Assembly: GCA_038323965.1 (NCBI GenBank)
Contig: JBBQHM010000021.1
Location: 1 to 27,129, forward strand
DNA from: JBBQHM01 sp038323965
GTDB lineage: Bacteria > Verrucomicrobiota > Verrucomicrobiia > Chthoniobacterales > UBA10450
Reading direction: 5' to 3'
DNA length: 27,129 nt
This document shows positions 13,225 through 21,950 of the stretch, piece after piece (positions within the stretch are counted from its first letter, which is position 1; every line of letters starts with the position of its first letter). The position numbers and the translations under genes were made by a program. Under the pieces are notes generated by a model that saw nothing but the letters and a program-made list of their open reading frames with translations, did not search any database and had not been told where the DNA came from.

Positions 13225-14299
13225 CGATTTTGGTGGGCGCGGGAGGAGTATCGTCGCGTAGCGGTTCGGTAATCGATCGTTCGTGTGCCGGCAAACTGCG
13301 CCTGGCCGAGGCGAATGTTGCGCCATTCGAGCGCAGATTGACAACCGCGTTGTAAGTTTTAATTCCGTCCGCGAACGCCGCAGCAAGTTGCTGACGATAC
13401 TGCGCGGTGGCTATTTTCTGGCCTTCGACCGCGTCGCTGAGGAAACCGCCCTCGACCAGAATGGCAGGTATTCGCGCTTCGCGCAGAACATGAAAGCGCG
13501 AATGTTTGACGCCGCGATCGAAGGCTCCGCATCGCGTCATTGCCATCGCGTGAACGGCAGCGGCGAGAGCGACGTTGCGCGAGTCCTGCGCATTACCGGG
13601 ATGCCACGGTGCATCTTCGGCCTCAGGATGTTGTTCCGGCGAGGCGTTCGACGGAACGCCCTCCGGTGCGAGCGAATAAGTCTCAATGCCGGCGCCGCCG
13701 GTGCTGGAATTGAAATGAATACTTACCAGAACGGCGTCAGGCCATTTGTTCGCGAAAGCGATACGATCTTCCAGTGAGACGGCGATGTCCCCTGATCGCG
13801 TGAGCTCCACCTGATATCCATCGCGCAAAAGCTGGTCGCGCAGCTGCAACCCGACGTCCAGGGTGAACGCTTTTTCGCTGCCCCACCGGCCCGCAGCACC
13901 GTTGTCAGTCCCGCCGTGGCCGGGATCGATGACCACTCGTTTCACTGGAGTAGCACCGGCAATTTTATCCGGACGCATAATGGGTTCGATGATTTTGCTG
14001 ATGTCCACAGTTGAGATCAGGTCGTCGTTACCATTGCTGATAATTGGAAATTCCGAAAAAAACCGGACACCGTTAATGGCAAATTCGCTCTTACCCGCCT
14101 CCGCGCGAATCGAACGACGGCGATCGCGCACCGAGACCGAACTAGCGACGCGGGTGTAATTGGGGAGATCGTAAAACTCAGAGACGTTGGCGAACGAAAC
14201 GTATGGCCGTCCCGCGGTCGGGATCACGTTCCAATCGGCTGCGCACGACGTCCCGCAGATTATTAACGCCGAAACGGCAAGGACGAACCAGATCCGCAC
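13190..14299 (-). CDS. N-acetylmuramoyl-L-alanine amidase (Amidase_3 type), exported
   Basis: With the GTG start at 14299 the protein has 369 residues. It begins with a signal sequence (VRIWFVLAVSALIICGTSCAA) and continues with a strand-rich N-terminal domain resembling copper amine oxidase N-terminal-like domains (YVSFANVSEFYDLP ... ISKIIEPIMRPDKI). The zinc amidase domain carries VIDPGHGGTD (H128), a GSEKAF glutamate (E142), SIHFNSS (H195) and VEGGFLSD (E283), the full AmiC/CwlM-type site. It cleaves the amide bond between MurNAc and the stem peptide during wall turnover. A longer TTG start (14383) adds a basic leader and cannot be excluded. It is divergent from valS and overlaps murI. Confidence 0.9.
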   Translation of the reverse strand: MRIWFVLAVSALIICGTSCAADWNVIPTAGRPYVSFANVSEFYDLPNYTRVASSVSVRDRRRSIRAEAGKSEFAINGVRFFSEFPIISNGNDDLISTVDISKIIEPIMRPDKIAGATPVKRVVIDPGHGGTDNGAAGRWGSEKAFTLDVGLQLRDQLLRDGYQVELTRSGDIAVSLEDRIAFANKWPDAVLVSIHFNSSTGGAGIETYSLAPEGVPSNASPEQHPEAEDAPWHPGNAQDSRNVALAAAVHAMAMTRCGAFDRGVKHSRFHVLREARIPAILVEGGFLSDAVEGQKIATAQYRQQLAAAFADGIKTYNAVVNLRSNGATFASARRSLPAHERSITEPLRDDTPPAPTKIDEPSLSIRAGP

Positions 14300-14414
14300 G
14301 GCCGCAACGTTCTGTCTACCGCAGCGCGACGCAAGCGGCGGCGTGAGCAAGTGGAAGCGTTCGCATCCCTTTTGCTTTTGCAATCACGGCGCACTCTCGG
14401 ATGATTGGTGCGCG

Positions 14415-17012
14415 ATGGAGGAAATCCCGAAGACTTACGACCCGAATGTCGTTGAGCCGAAATGGTATCAACACTGGCTCGATAGCGGCGTATTCCACGC
14501 CGATGCGAAGTCGACCAAGCCCGCGTTTTCCATCGTCATTCCTCCTCCCAACATCACCGGCGTTCTCACCCTTGGACACGTCCTCAATAATACGATCCAG
14601 GACATTCTGGCGCGTCGCGCGCGCATGCTTGGACACGAAGTTCTCTGGCTTCCCGGGGACGATCATGCCGGCGTGGCAACGCAAACGGCGGTCGAGAAAA
14701 ACCTGCGGCGCACCGAAAACAAAACGCGCCGCGATCTCGGACGTAAGGAATTTTTGCGTCGCGTGGTGCAATGGCAGGACAAGCACGGCGGCATTATCAT
14801 CGAGCAACTGAAACGGCTCGGTTGTTCCTGCGATTGGGAGCGACAGCGCTACACCCTCGACGCGGGTTATGTGAGTGCGGTGCAGCGCGTTTTTGTCGAT
14901 CTTTTCAGCAAGGGCCTGATTTATCGCGGCCGGCGCATGATCAACTGGGATCCCGCCGCGCAGACGGCGTTGTCGGATGAAGAGGTCATCCCGAAAAAAC
15001 AGAAAAGCGCGCTCTATCACGTGCGCTACGAATTAGTCGACGAGGCGGGTCGTTTCCTGGAAGTGGCGACGACACGACCCGAGACGATCATGGCGGATGC
15101 GGCGCTCGCGGTGCATCCGAAGGACGAGCGCTACCAACAACTGATTGGCAAAAAAGTCTGGCGGCCGCTGGCCCGTGCACAAATGCCGATCATTGGCGAT
15201 GACGTCATCGATCCCGAATTTGGCACCGGCGTTCTGAAGGTAACTCCCGCGCACGATAAAACGGATTTTGAGATTGGGGTGCGCCATTCGTTGCCGATCG
15301 TCGACGTTTTGCATCCGGACGGACGCATCAATTGTGCGGATGTGCCGGAACTCGACGGGCTCGATCGTGCCGCGGCACGAAAAAAAGCGGCGGAGCTTTT
15401 GACTGAGCGCGGCTTGCTTGCAAAAGAAGAGCCCTACGAAAATAACGTAGGGTTTAGCGAACGGAGCGACGTGGCGATCGAACCGCGAATCAGCGAACAA
15501 TGGTTTCTGCGATATCCGAAGACGGAGGAAGCGTTACGAGTCGTCCGCGACCACGTCATCCGGTTTTTCCCCGCGCACTGGGAGAAAGTTTACGCGCAGT
15601 GGCTCGAGAACATTCAGGATTGGTGCATCAGCCGGCAAATCTGGTGGGGGCACCAAATCCCCGCGTGGTATCGGGAGGGCGAGACCCGTGTCCAGATAGA
15701 GTCTCCCGGAGATGGCTGGAAACAGGACGAGGACACGCTTGATACCTGGTTTTCCTCGTGGCTCTGGGCCTACGAGACGATGGACGATGAAACCCGCGCG
15801 AAATTCTATCCTACCAGCGTGCTGGTAACGGCGCCCGATATCATTTTTTTCTGGGTGGCGCGCATGATTATCGCCGGCCTTGAGTTCGAGCCGGGAACGA
15901 ATGGAAACACGGAAAGGAATATCCCATTTCGCGACGTCTATTTCACCGGCCTCATTCGCGATCCGCGCGGACGCAAGATGTCCAAATCGCTGGGAAATTC
16001 TCCTGATCCTCTCGATCTCATTGCGAAATACGGCGCAGATGGATTGCGTTTTGGCCTCATGCGAATCGCTCCGAGTGGCCACGACATTCGCTTCGACGAG
16101 AAGCAGATCGAAGAAGGCCGGAACTTTGCGACGAAGCTTTGGAACGCCGCACGTTTCCGGAGAATGCATGGAGCGTCGGTGCGCGGTGCTGCACTCGAAC
16201 CGCTCTCGATTTACTCGATCGAGATTTTGACGCGACTGAACGAGACCATCACCAGCGTGGCGGCCGCTTACGATCTCTACGAATTCAACACCGTGGCCCA
16301 GCGATTGTACGAATTCTTCTGGAGCGATTATTGCGATTGGTTCGTCGAGGCGGCCAAGAGCGATATTTTCGCAGAGGATGAAGCGCGCAAGCAGAGCGTG
16401 CTCGCCGTAATGGATCATGTGCTTTCCGCGTCCCTGCGACTCTTGCATCCGTTTATGCCGCACATCACGGAGGAGCTGTGGTGGCTTTTTTCGTTTGGGG
16501 AAGGGTCGATTGAATCGGCGCAGCCGCCGGAAGTTATCGCATTGCCGCCGACCGCGACCACCGCGCGCGCCGCCGTGCAAGCGATTCACGATACGGTGCA
16601 GCTAGGCCGGAATCTGCGTGCGGGAGCAGGGATTCCATCCAATCAGAAAACCCCCTTCATACTGCGCACGCTCACAGCGGTGTCTGAAGTGGAAACGCTC
16701 GGGCGATTGCTAAACGCGACCCATGTCGAGGTGGTCGCGCAATATGATGCGCCCGCCGGTACGCCGATGGCGGTGACTCCGCTCGGGGAAATGTTTCTGG
16801 AAATCACGGTTGATCCCGGGGTGGAGCGTGAGCGTCTCAACAAGGAGATAAGCAAATGTGAAGCTGAAGTCTCGACTGCTCGCGCCAAGCTCGCTAACAA
16901 GAACTTTGTCGACCGGGCACCTGCGGACGTGGTCGAGGAACATCGGCGGCGGGAGACAGAATTTACGCAGCGCATCGCTCAACTGAGCGAAGCTGTGCGT
17001 CGCCTGGAGTAG
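14415..17012 (+). CDS. valS: Valyl-tRNA synthetase
   Basis: From ATG 14415 the protein has 865 residues, beginning MEEIPKTYDPNVVEPKWYQHWL. The class I signatures are PPPNITGVLTLGHV (HIGH-like LGHV, residues 53-56) and RKMSKSLGN (KMSKS, 521-525). An editing domain contains ATTRPETIMAD. The C-terminus is a coiled-coil tRNA-binding arm (ERLNKEISKCEAEVSTARAKLANKNFVDRAPADVVEEH). It charges tRNA-Val and edits misactivated threonine. The longer frame from 14187 runs antisense through the amidase start and is not real. cstA follows closely on the same strand. Confidence 0.97.
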   Translation: MEEIPKTYDPNVVEPKWYQHWLDSGVFHADAKSTKPAFSIVIPPPNITGVLTLGHVLNNTIQDILARRARMLGHEVLWLPGDDHAGVATQTAVEKNLRRTENKTRRDLGRKEFLRRVVQWQDKHGGIIIEQLKRLGCSCDWERQRYTLDAGYVSAVQRVFVDLFSKGLIYRGRRMINWDPAAQTALSDEEVIPKKQKSALYHVRYELVDEAGRFLEVATTRPETIMADAALAVHPKDERYQQLIGKKVWRPLARAQMPIIGDDVIDPEFGTGVLKVTPAHDKTDFEIGVRHSLPIVDVLHPDGRINCADVPELDGLDRAAARKKAAELLTERGLLAKEEPYENNVGFSERSDVAIEPRISEQWFLRYPKTEEALRVVRDHVIRFFPAHWEKVYAQWLENIQDWCISRQIWWGHQIPAWYREGETRVQIESPGDGWKQDEDTLDTWFSSWLWAYETMDDETRAKFYPTSVLVTAPDIIFFWVARMIIAGLEFEPGTNGNTERNIPFRDVYFTGLIRDPRGRKMSKSLGNSPDPLDLIAKYGADGLRFGLMRIAPSGHDIRFDEKQIEEGRNFATKLWNAARFRRMHGASVRGAALEPLSIYSIEILTRLNETITSVAAAYDLYEFNTVAQRLYEFFWSDYCDWFVEAAKSDIFAEDEARKQSVLAVMDHVLSASLRLLHPFMPHITEELWWLFSFGEGSIESAQPPEVIALPPTATTARAAVQAIHDTVQLGRNLRAGAGIPSNQKTPFILRTLTAVSEVETLGRLLNATHVEVVAQYDAPAGTPMAVTPLGEMFLEITVDPGVERERLNKEISKCEAEVSTARAKLANKNFVDRAPADVVEEHRRRETEFTQRIAQLSEAVRRLE

Positions 17013-17060
17013 AGATTCTTGGCGCGACGCGCGATTGGTTTTAGCTTAGAACAATTTTAC

Positions 17061-19097
17061 ATGGGGATTTTCAAGGCGTTGATGTGGGCTGCCATCGCCG
17101 CAGTTGGTGCAGGGGCAGTCGGCATCCTGGCGCTCTCGCGCGGAGAGCCGGTTAATGCGCTTTGGATTATTGTCGCCGGGCTCTGCGCCTTCGCGATCAG
17201 CTATCGTTTCTACTCAAAGTGGCTGGCCGTCAAAGTGTTGATGATTAACGACGAACGCGCTACGCCTGCGGTCGTCCAATCGGACGGCAAAGACTTCGTT
17301 CCCACCAATCGCTGGATGGTCTTTGGACACCATTTCGCCGCGATCGCCGGACCCGGACCGCTGGTCGGACCTGTTCTTGCCGCGCAGTTCGGATTTCTGC
17401 CGGGAACGCTTTGGATTCTCATCGGTGCGACGCTGGGCGGCGGCGTTCACGATATGATCATTCTCTTCGCCTCCGTCCGTCGCGGTGGTAAGACGCTCGG
17501 GCAAATCGTTAAGGAAGAGATAGGCGGCGGGGTCGGATTTCTCGCGCTGATCAGTGTGCTCACGATCATGATTATTCTCATGGCGGTCCTCGCGCTCGTC
17601 GTGGTGCAGGCGCTGGCGCGGAGTCCATGGGGCGTTTTCACGATGGCGATGACGATTCCGATTGCCCTCATCATGGGCTTCGGATTGCGCAGCGGAAAAG
17701 TAAACGTGGGCTGGGTCACCGCATTTGGCGTGGCGGGACTCGCCTTTGCCGTGTTCGGCGGCCAGTTCCTCCCGCACTTCCCGCAGGTGGAGGCATGGTG
17801 CCGGTACGATGAACGCTCGATTGCCTGGGCGATTATGATTTACGGATTGGCCGCGTCGATTCTTCCCGTTTGGATGTTGCTGACGCCGCGGGATTATCTA
17901 AGCACTTTTTTGAAACTTGGAACCGTCGCTGCCCTGGCGGTCGCCGTTATCGTGATTCATCCGACGCTGCAAATGCCGGCGCTATCGAAGTTCATTGATG
18001 GGACTGGCCTCGTCTTTGCCGGTCCGGTGTTCCCATTTGTTTTCATCACCATCGCCTGTGGCGCGGTCTCGGGATTTCATTCGCTGATCGCGAGCGGCAC
18101 CACGCCCAAGATGATCGACCGCGAATCGCGCATCCGCCAAATCGCCTACGGCGCAATGGTGACTGAGATGATGGTCGCGCTGATGGCGATGATCGCTGCC
18201 TGCGTGCTGCAACCCGGTGAATATTTCGCGATCAATTCCAAGGGAACGCCGACCGAAGTCGTCGCAAAAGTAAGCAGTGCGGGATTTCCTGTGACGGAAC
18301 AGCAGATGACTTCGCTGGCGCAGTCTCTGGGTGAGCAGACCATGTTCGGGCGGGCGGGGGGTGCGTCTACCTTCGCGGTTGGGATGGCCCACATGTTTGC
18401 GCGAGTGACATCGAGTCCTACGGCCCTGGCCCTCTGGTATCACTTTGCCATTATGTTTGAGGCCTTGTTCATCCTGACAACGATTGACGCTGGGACAAGG
18501 GTAGGGCGCTTCCTGCTACAAGACTTGCTGGGCAATCTCTGGAAGCCGCTCGGAAATACCAGGTCGTGGACGGCTAATTTGTTCTCCAGCATACTACTTG
18601 TTAGTGCCTGGGGATGGTTCCTGTATCAGGGGGTGATTGACCCACTTGGCGGTATCAACACGCTTTGGCCGCTCTTCGGCTTGGCCAACCAACTGCTCTC
18701 CGTGATCGCGCTCTGTCTCGCTACTACTCTACTTATCAAAATGGGTAAACGAAGGTATGTGTGGACTACTCTCGGACCGCTTATCTTCATGTGCGCCGTG
18801 ACCTTCTCGGCAGGTTACATCAAGATCTTTTCTCCGAATCCTAAGCTCGGCTTTATCAGTGGCGCTCGCACTATTATGCTGAGCGGTATTGAATCGCCGG
18901 AAAAGTTCGCCGCTGCCTCGCGGCAGGCGAGCGTATGGTATTTCGATGCCATTGTGGCCGGCTTCTTCCTCGTCCTGGTTCTGCTCATCGTGATCGGATC
19001 GGCGCATGGATGGTATCGCATGTTGCGCGGCGAGAAGTGCATCGTGCTGCACGAAAGCGAGTTTGTGGCGTTAGACGCAGTATCTCGCGTCAGCTAA
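17061..19097 (+). CDS. cstA: Carbon starvation protein CstA family transporter
   Basis: The protein has 678 residues from ATG 17061, with many membrane helices. CstA signatures include ILALSRGEPVNALWIIVAG, NRWMVFGHHFAAIAGPGPLVGPVLAAQFG, GVHDMIILFASVRRGGKTLG and CGAVSGFHSLIASGTTPKMI. Family members import peptides or pyruvate under carbon limitation. A TTG at 17019, six bases after valS, would add 14 residues. The ATG aligns better with the usual N-terminus, but the choice is uncertain. It may be co-transcribed with valS. The final third appears to use more CTA/TTA/TAC codons than the first two thirds (by eye only). Confidence 0.95.
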   Translation: MGIFKALMWAAIAAVGAGAVGILALSRGEPVNALWIIVAGLCAFAISYRFYSKWLAVKVLMINDERATPAVVQSDGKDFVPTNRWMVFGHHFAAIAGPGPLVGPVLAAQFGFLPGTLWILIGATLGGGVHDMIILFASVRRGGKTLGQIVKEEIGGGVGFLALISVLTIMIILMAVLALVVVQALARSPWGVFTMAMTIPIALIMGFGLRSGKVNVGWVTAFGVAGLAFAVFGGQFLPHFPQVEAWCRYDERSIAWAIMIYGLAASILPVWMLLTPRDYLSTFLKLGTVAALAVAVIVIHPTLQMPALSKFIDGTGLVFAGPVFPFVFITIACGAVSGFHSLIASGTTPKMIDRESRIRQIAYGAMVTEMMVALMAMIAACVLQPGEYFAINSKGTPTEVVAKVSSAGFPVTEQQMTSLAQSLGEQTMFGRAGGASTFAVGMAHMFARVTSSPTALALWYHFAIMFEALFILTTIDAGTRVGRFLLQDLLGNLWKPLGNTRSWTANLFSSILLVSAWGWFLYQGVIDPLGGINTLWPLFGLANQLLSVIALCLATTLLIKMGKRRYVWTTLGPLIFMCAVTFSAGYIKIFSPNPKLGFISGARTIMLSGIESPEKFAAASRQASVWYFDAIVAGFFLVLVLLIVIGSAHGWYRMLRGEKCIVLHESEFVALDAVSRVS

Positions 19098-19142
19098 CTG
19101 CGGAATTTACTCGTTGACGTTGTAGTAGGCAGAGTCGCCTGG

Positions 19143-19592
19143 CTACTTACGGCGCAGCGGCACCGCGATATCCTGGTCGCGACGGGATAGGATAACCTGT
19201 CCGTCCTGAATCGACTTGACCGTGATTTGATAAATCTGACTTCCAAATTTCAGGCCGAATTGCTGGCCTTCCGTCATCGCCTTGCCATTGATAATGGCAA
19301 ACCTAGTACCGGCATCGAGGGCAATCGAGGTGACCGAGAAAGCTGTGTCGGGAATCTCCGGACCCGAGTGTTCCGCACCAGTTTTGGACACCTTTGCGGT
19401 TGGTCTATAACCAATCGGCCAGAAAGGGTTACGACCCGCCGACGCAGGATTGAAAGTTGAGGTCCGCTTCAATGTTACTTTTGGCGTCTCTGCCGTCGGT
19501 TGCTCAGTTGGAGTCGGGGATGGAGGAGCCTGACCGCCACGCGCGACGATGGTTGCTACCGACAAGACCATGAGAGCAATGCGCGTTTTCAT
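19143..19592 (-). CDS. PilP-like pilus assembly protein (periplasmic)
   Basis: A 149-residue exported protein. After a signal peptide comes a Pro/Thr-rich linker (APPSPTPTEQPTAETP), then RNPFWPIGYRP and a beta-rich C-terminal half (FSVTSIALDAGTRFAIINGKAM ... GSQIYQITVKSIQDGQVILSRRDQDIAVPL). The RNPFWP motif before a small beta domain and the position after PilO match PilP/GspC-like proteins that dock to the secretin. Unlike typical PilP it has no cysteine and so no lipid anchor. Its ATG overlaps the TGA of the pilO-like gene (ATGA). No secretin gene follows; cstA converges 45 bases away. The assignment is by context and motif. Confidence 0.65.
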   Translation of the reverse strand: MKTRIALMVLSVATIVARGGQAPPSPTPTEQPTAETPKVTLKRTSTFNPASAGRNPFWPIGYRPTAKVSKTGAEHSGPEIPDTAFSVTSIALDAGTRFAIINGKAMTEGQQFGLKFGSQIYQITVKSIQDGQVILSRRDQDIAVPLRRK

Positions 19593-20158
19593 CGTTTCTC
19601 CAGCAGCATTGCTGCCGTTAGAGTTACCTGCTGAAATTCTGGATCCTCGATCGCGGCGTGAATCGAAACTTTCATGACGCTTAGTAAGGGCTCCGAGTTC
19701 TCAAGGGCAGCGACGGTCTTCCCCAGCGTGGAGTAGTCTGCCTGCGGCATTTGGATCACCCAGTTGTAGGTCGACCAGGTAGCGAGCTCCTTTTCCTTGG
19801 GCTGGCTACTGGTTTCCATCCGGGCGGTGACTTTGTCGATTTGTTGGTTGGCGAAGAAAGATTTAATCCTTGGTGGAAACCACGCGATGGGAGCGCCTTC
19901 CGGGCTGAGCGCGCGCAGCGCAGCGAACTGCGTGGTCGCTGTTTTCGCCTGGTCTTCCAGACGGGTTGCCTTCGACATTTCAGTCTTCGAGGAAGCTATC
20001 TTCTCGTGCGTCTCTTCAATCGATTTCAAGGCGTTATCACGACTTCGCTGTAATGGTCCCAAGAAGAAGGTGAAGTAGACGTAGATCAATGCGATGAAGC
20101 CAATCAGGCTAAGGAATAGCTTTTGTGTTTGATCCTTATTTAGTTTTAGAAACTTCAT
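19589..20158 (-). CDS. PilO-like inner-membrane pilus alignment protein
   Basis: A 189-residue bitopic protein: a short cytoplasmic tail, a membrane helix (LFLSLIGFIALIYVYFTFFLGPL, residues about 14-36), then a coiled coil (RDNALKSIEETHEKIASSKTEMSKATRLEDQAKTAT). A ferredoxin-like C-terminal domain includes SLGKTVAALENSEPLLSVMKVSI. This is the PilO/GspM architecture that pairs with PilN to link PilM to the secretin. In Akkermansia the Amuc_1100 gene occupies an equivalent position in a similar cluster (from memory). The start overlaps pilN by ATGA and its stop overlaps the next gene the same way. Confidence 0.75.
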   Translation of the reverse strand: MKFLKLNKDQTQKLFLSLIGFIALIYVYFTFFLGPLQRSRDNALKSIEETHEKIASSKTEMSKATRLEDQAKTATTQFAALRALSPEGAPIAWFPPRIKSFFANQQIDKVTARMETSSQPKEKELATWSTYNWVIQMPQADYSTLGKTVAALENSEPLLSVMKVSIHAAIEDPEFQQVTLTAAMLLEKR

Positions 20159-20808
20159 GGAGTTTTTACAGCCCGCACTGGAGCAGGCGCGGCAGTGGCT
20201 TTTCCAGTATCCGGATTCAAAGTAATGACGAGCGAATAGCGAGCCATCGCCATGTTAGTCCCGCTGACGGCGACGATGGTATCCAGGTCTTCGAGAGCCT
20301 TGAACTCTATTTTAACGTCCTTGTAGGTTTGGCCGAGCTGTTCAAGTAACATCTGGCGCAGATCCTCGGCCGCCGCGCGAGGTTCGCGTCCGGCAGCGGT
20401 GCCTTCTATTACGATCGAGACACCTTTCTTATCGTCCAGCACCGAGCCTTCCAGGCTGGTAAGTTGCGTGTTCGGCGCAACGCATTTGGCGACTTGCTCC
20501 AGTAGCGGTGCCCAGTAGAAGCGCGACTCCATCATATCATTCAAGACCTTGGTCGTCCCAATAATGGAGTTTAGTTCCGCAGCCCGCTTCTTGGCGGCTG
20601 TGACTTTGGGTTCCACTTTGGCCCAGTCCGCCTGAGCCGCATTCAACCGGCTCTTTATCTCCAGGGTCTGGTAGGCGTTCCACATGTAGTAGAGGAACAT
20701 GCCGACGCCTATCATGGTCAGCACCATCATCCCGATCTTGAGCGGATCGCGCTGGCGCTGCCGTTGCTGCTCGATTTCCTCGTGGAGGAAGTTCAGGTTG
20801 AGCGCCAT
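20155..20808 (-). CDS. PilN-like inner-membrane pilus alignment protein
   Basis: A 217-residue protein with an N-terminal cytoplasmic peptide ALNLNFLHEE, comparable to the NLLP motif by which PilN binds PilM. A membrane helix (IGMMVLTMIGVGMFLYYMW, residues about 25-45) and a coiled coil (LEIKSRLNAAQADWAKVEPKVTAAKKRAAELN) follow. The C-terminal domain is alpha-beta (LTSLEGSVLDDKKGVSIVIEGTA ... YSLVITLNP). With PilO it forms the inner-membrane platform of type IV pili and type II secretion. It starts 3 bases after pilM, with an AGGAG site in the end of pilM. Confidence 0.78.
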   Translation of the reverse strand: MALNLNFLHEEIEQQRQRQRDPLKIGMMVLTMIGVGMFLYYMWNAYQTLEIKSRLNAAQADWAKVEPKVTAAKKRAAELNSIIGTTKVLNDMMESRFYWAPLLEQVAKCVAPNTQLTSLEGSVLDDKKGVSIVIEGTAAGREPRAAAEDLRQMLLEQLGQTYKDVKIEFKALEDLDTIVAVSGTNMAMARYSLVITLNPDTGKATAAPAPVRAVKTP

Positions 20809-20811
20809 TGT

Positions 20812-21891
20812 TTAGCTCCTGAAATATTCAAACGCCGCGCCGCAAGCGACGTTAAGGGAGACAAATTCCTTCGGCAGCGCCTGGCGTTTTGCACCGGGAA
20901 GCGCGACCTCGCACATTTCGAGCGGGTCCCAAATCTCGCAGGGCAGACTCAGTTCATCGCTTAGGGTCTGGAGAATCATCTCGGTGCGCGCAAGTCCCCC
21001 CGAAACGAAAATGCGATGAATGCTCTGTTCGTGCTGACCTTCAAAAAATCCGATGGAGTTGCGCACTTCCACGGCAAGGCGGTTGAGCGACGAGCGGCAA
21101 ATATCGCTCATCCCGGGATCGCCCTCCTGCAGCATAACCTTGGCAGCGCCGGAATCGAGAGCGCCATCGGCGGTTAATGCCTGGAGGAGATGTTTGCCGC
21201 CGTAGTCAATGTTTCGGACCAGCACGAGTTCTGCGCTGTTCCCGATCAGCACCGTGCTCTGCAGGTGTCCCATGTCGAGCAGGAGAAATGCTTCCTTGGC
21301 AAAAATCTCCGGGTAGGCGAATTCAAATGCGTTGAATGAGCATACCGGCGCGAGCTGCAGAATGTCTGCGGGAGTTCGAGCCTTCGCTAACGCGGACGAA
21401 ATAAGTCCCACCTGCGTCCGGGGCATACCGCCGGCGATATAACGAGTCTTAGCCACAACCTGGGTGTGGACGGCAACGTCACCATCGTCCGAATTTTCGG
21501 CGAAGGTGGGCTGGATCGTTGCGCCATTAGCGGAGACCGGAGCAACATCGACCACGTAATCCTTGCAATCCTGATTGAGAACCGCGAGGCCGTTCAGCCG
21601 CATGGCGTTGCGGAGGAGATCGACCGGTGTGCTCGGCTGCTCAATGATCCGCAGAAAGGCCGACGGCTCTGAAATGGCGACCGCACAACCTTTGGCGCTT
21701 CCGCCAAGTTCTCGGAGCAACGGCTTCAATTCGCTGACCAAACCCTCGACCGTAGTAATTTCCTCTGCCACTTCGCGCGTGGCAAAGCTGGTCAGGACGA
21801 ATCGAGATTCGTTTTTCTTCTGCAGCAGCACCGCCTTTAAAGCGTGCTTGCCCAGATCGAGGCCAATTACAGAGGTTCCGCGTTTCGCCAT
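20812..21891 (-). CDS. pilM: PilM-like actin-fold ATPase of type IV pilus assembly
   Basis: A 359-residue cytoplasmic protein. It has the actin/FtsA nucleotide-binding blocks VIGLDLGKHALKAVLLQ (phosphate 1), FLLLDMGHLQSTVLIGNSAELVLVRNIDYGGKHL (phosphate 2) and IFVSGGLARTEMILQTL (adenosine). Gene order with the PilN/PilO-like genes supports PilM, which binds the N-terminal tail of PilN and ties the cytoplasmic motor to the envelope complex. The start is fixed by an outstanding Shine-Dalgarno sequence. It follows the unknown 470-aa gene by 59 bases, a gap that holds a 6-bp stem-loop. Confidence 0.88.
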   Translation of the reverse strand: MAKRGTSVIGLDLGKHALKAVLLQKKNESRFVLTSFATREVAEEITTVEGLVSELKPLLRELGGSAKGCAVAISEPSAFLRIIEQPSTPVDLLRNAMRLNGLAVLNQDCKDYVVDVAPVSANGATIQPTFAENSDDGDVAVHTQVVAKTRYIAGGMPRTQVGLISSALAKARTPADILQLAPVCSFNAFEFAYPEIFAKEAFLLLDMGHLQSTVLIGNSAELVLVRNIDYGGKHLLQALTADGALDSGAAKVMLQEGDPGMSDICRSSLNRLAVEVRNSIGFFEGQHEQSIHRIFVSGGLARTEMILQTLSDELSLPCEIWDPLEMCEVALPGAKRQALPKEFVSLNVACGAAFEYFRS

Positions 21892-21895
21892 GGGA

Positions 21896-21905
21896 GATCA
21901 CCTCC
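21896..21905 (-). promoter_or_regulatory. Full-length Shine-Dalgarno sequence of pilM
   Basis: On the minus strand GGAGGTGATC sits 4 bases before the ATG of pilM. It is a ten-base complement of the anti-SD at the 3' end of 16S rRNA, which is exceptional for this window and suggests strong translation from this point. Confidence 0.8.
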
Positions 21906-21930
21906 ACATAGCGGGAATTGTGCCGCAGCC

Positions 21931-21950
21931 CTTCCGAAGAACAGCGGAAG
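21931..21950 (-). other. Intercistronic stem-loop between the 470-aa gene and pilM
   Basis: CTTCCG (21931-21936) and CGGAAG (21945-21950) form a 6-bp perfect stem with an 8-base loop, immediately after the stop codon of the 470-aa gene. No T run follows on the minus strand, so it is not a clear terminator. It could be a processing or stability element separating the unknown gene from the pil genes. Confidence 0.35.

Noticed and set aside
14187..14414. N-terminal extension of valS
   Set aside because: It is in frame but runs antisense through the start of the amidase gene, and valyl-tRNA synthetases begin near the MEEIPKTYDP segment.
15534..16589. Long minus-strand open frame of 351 codons
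   Set aside because: It lies wholly antisense to valS, whose motifs are unmistakable. The translated product is Arg/His-rich without domain structure, a typical shadow of GC-rich coding sequence.
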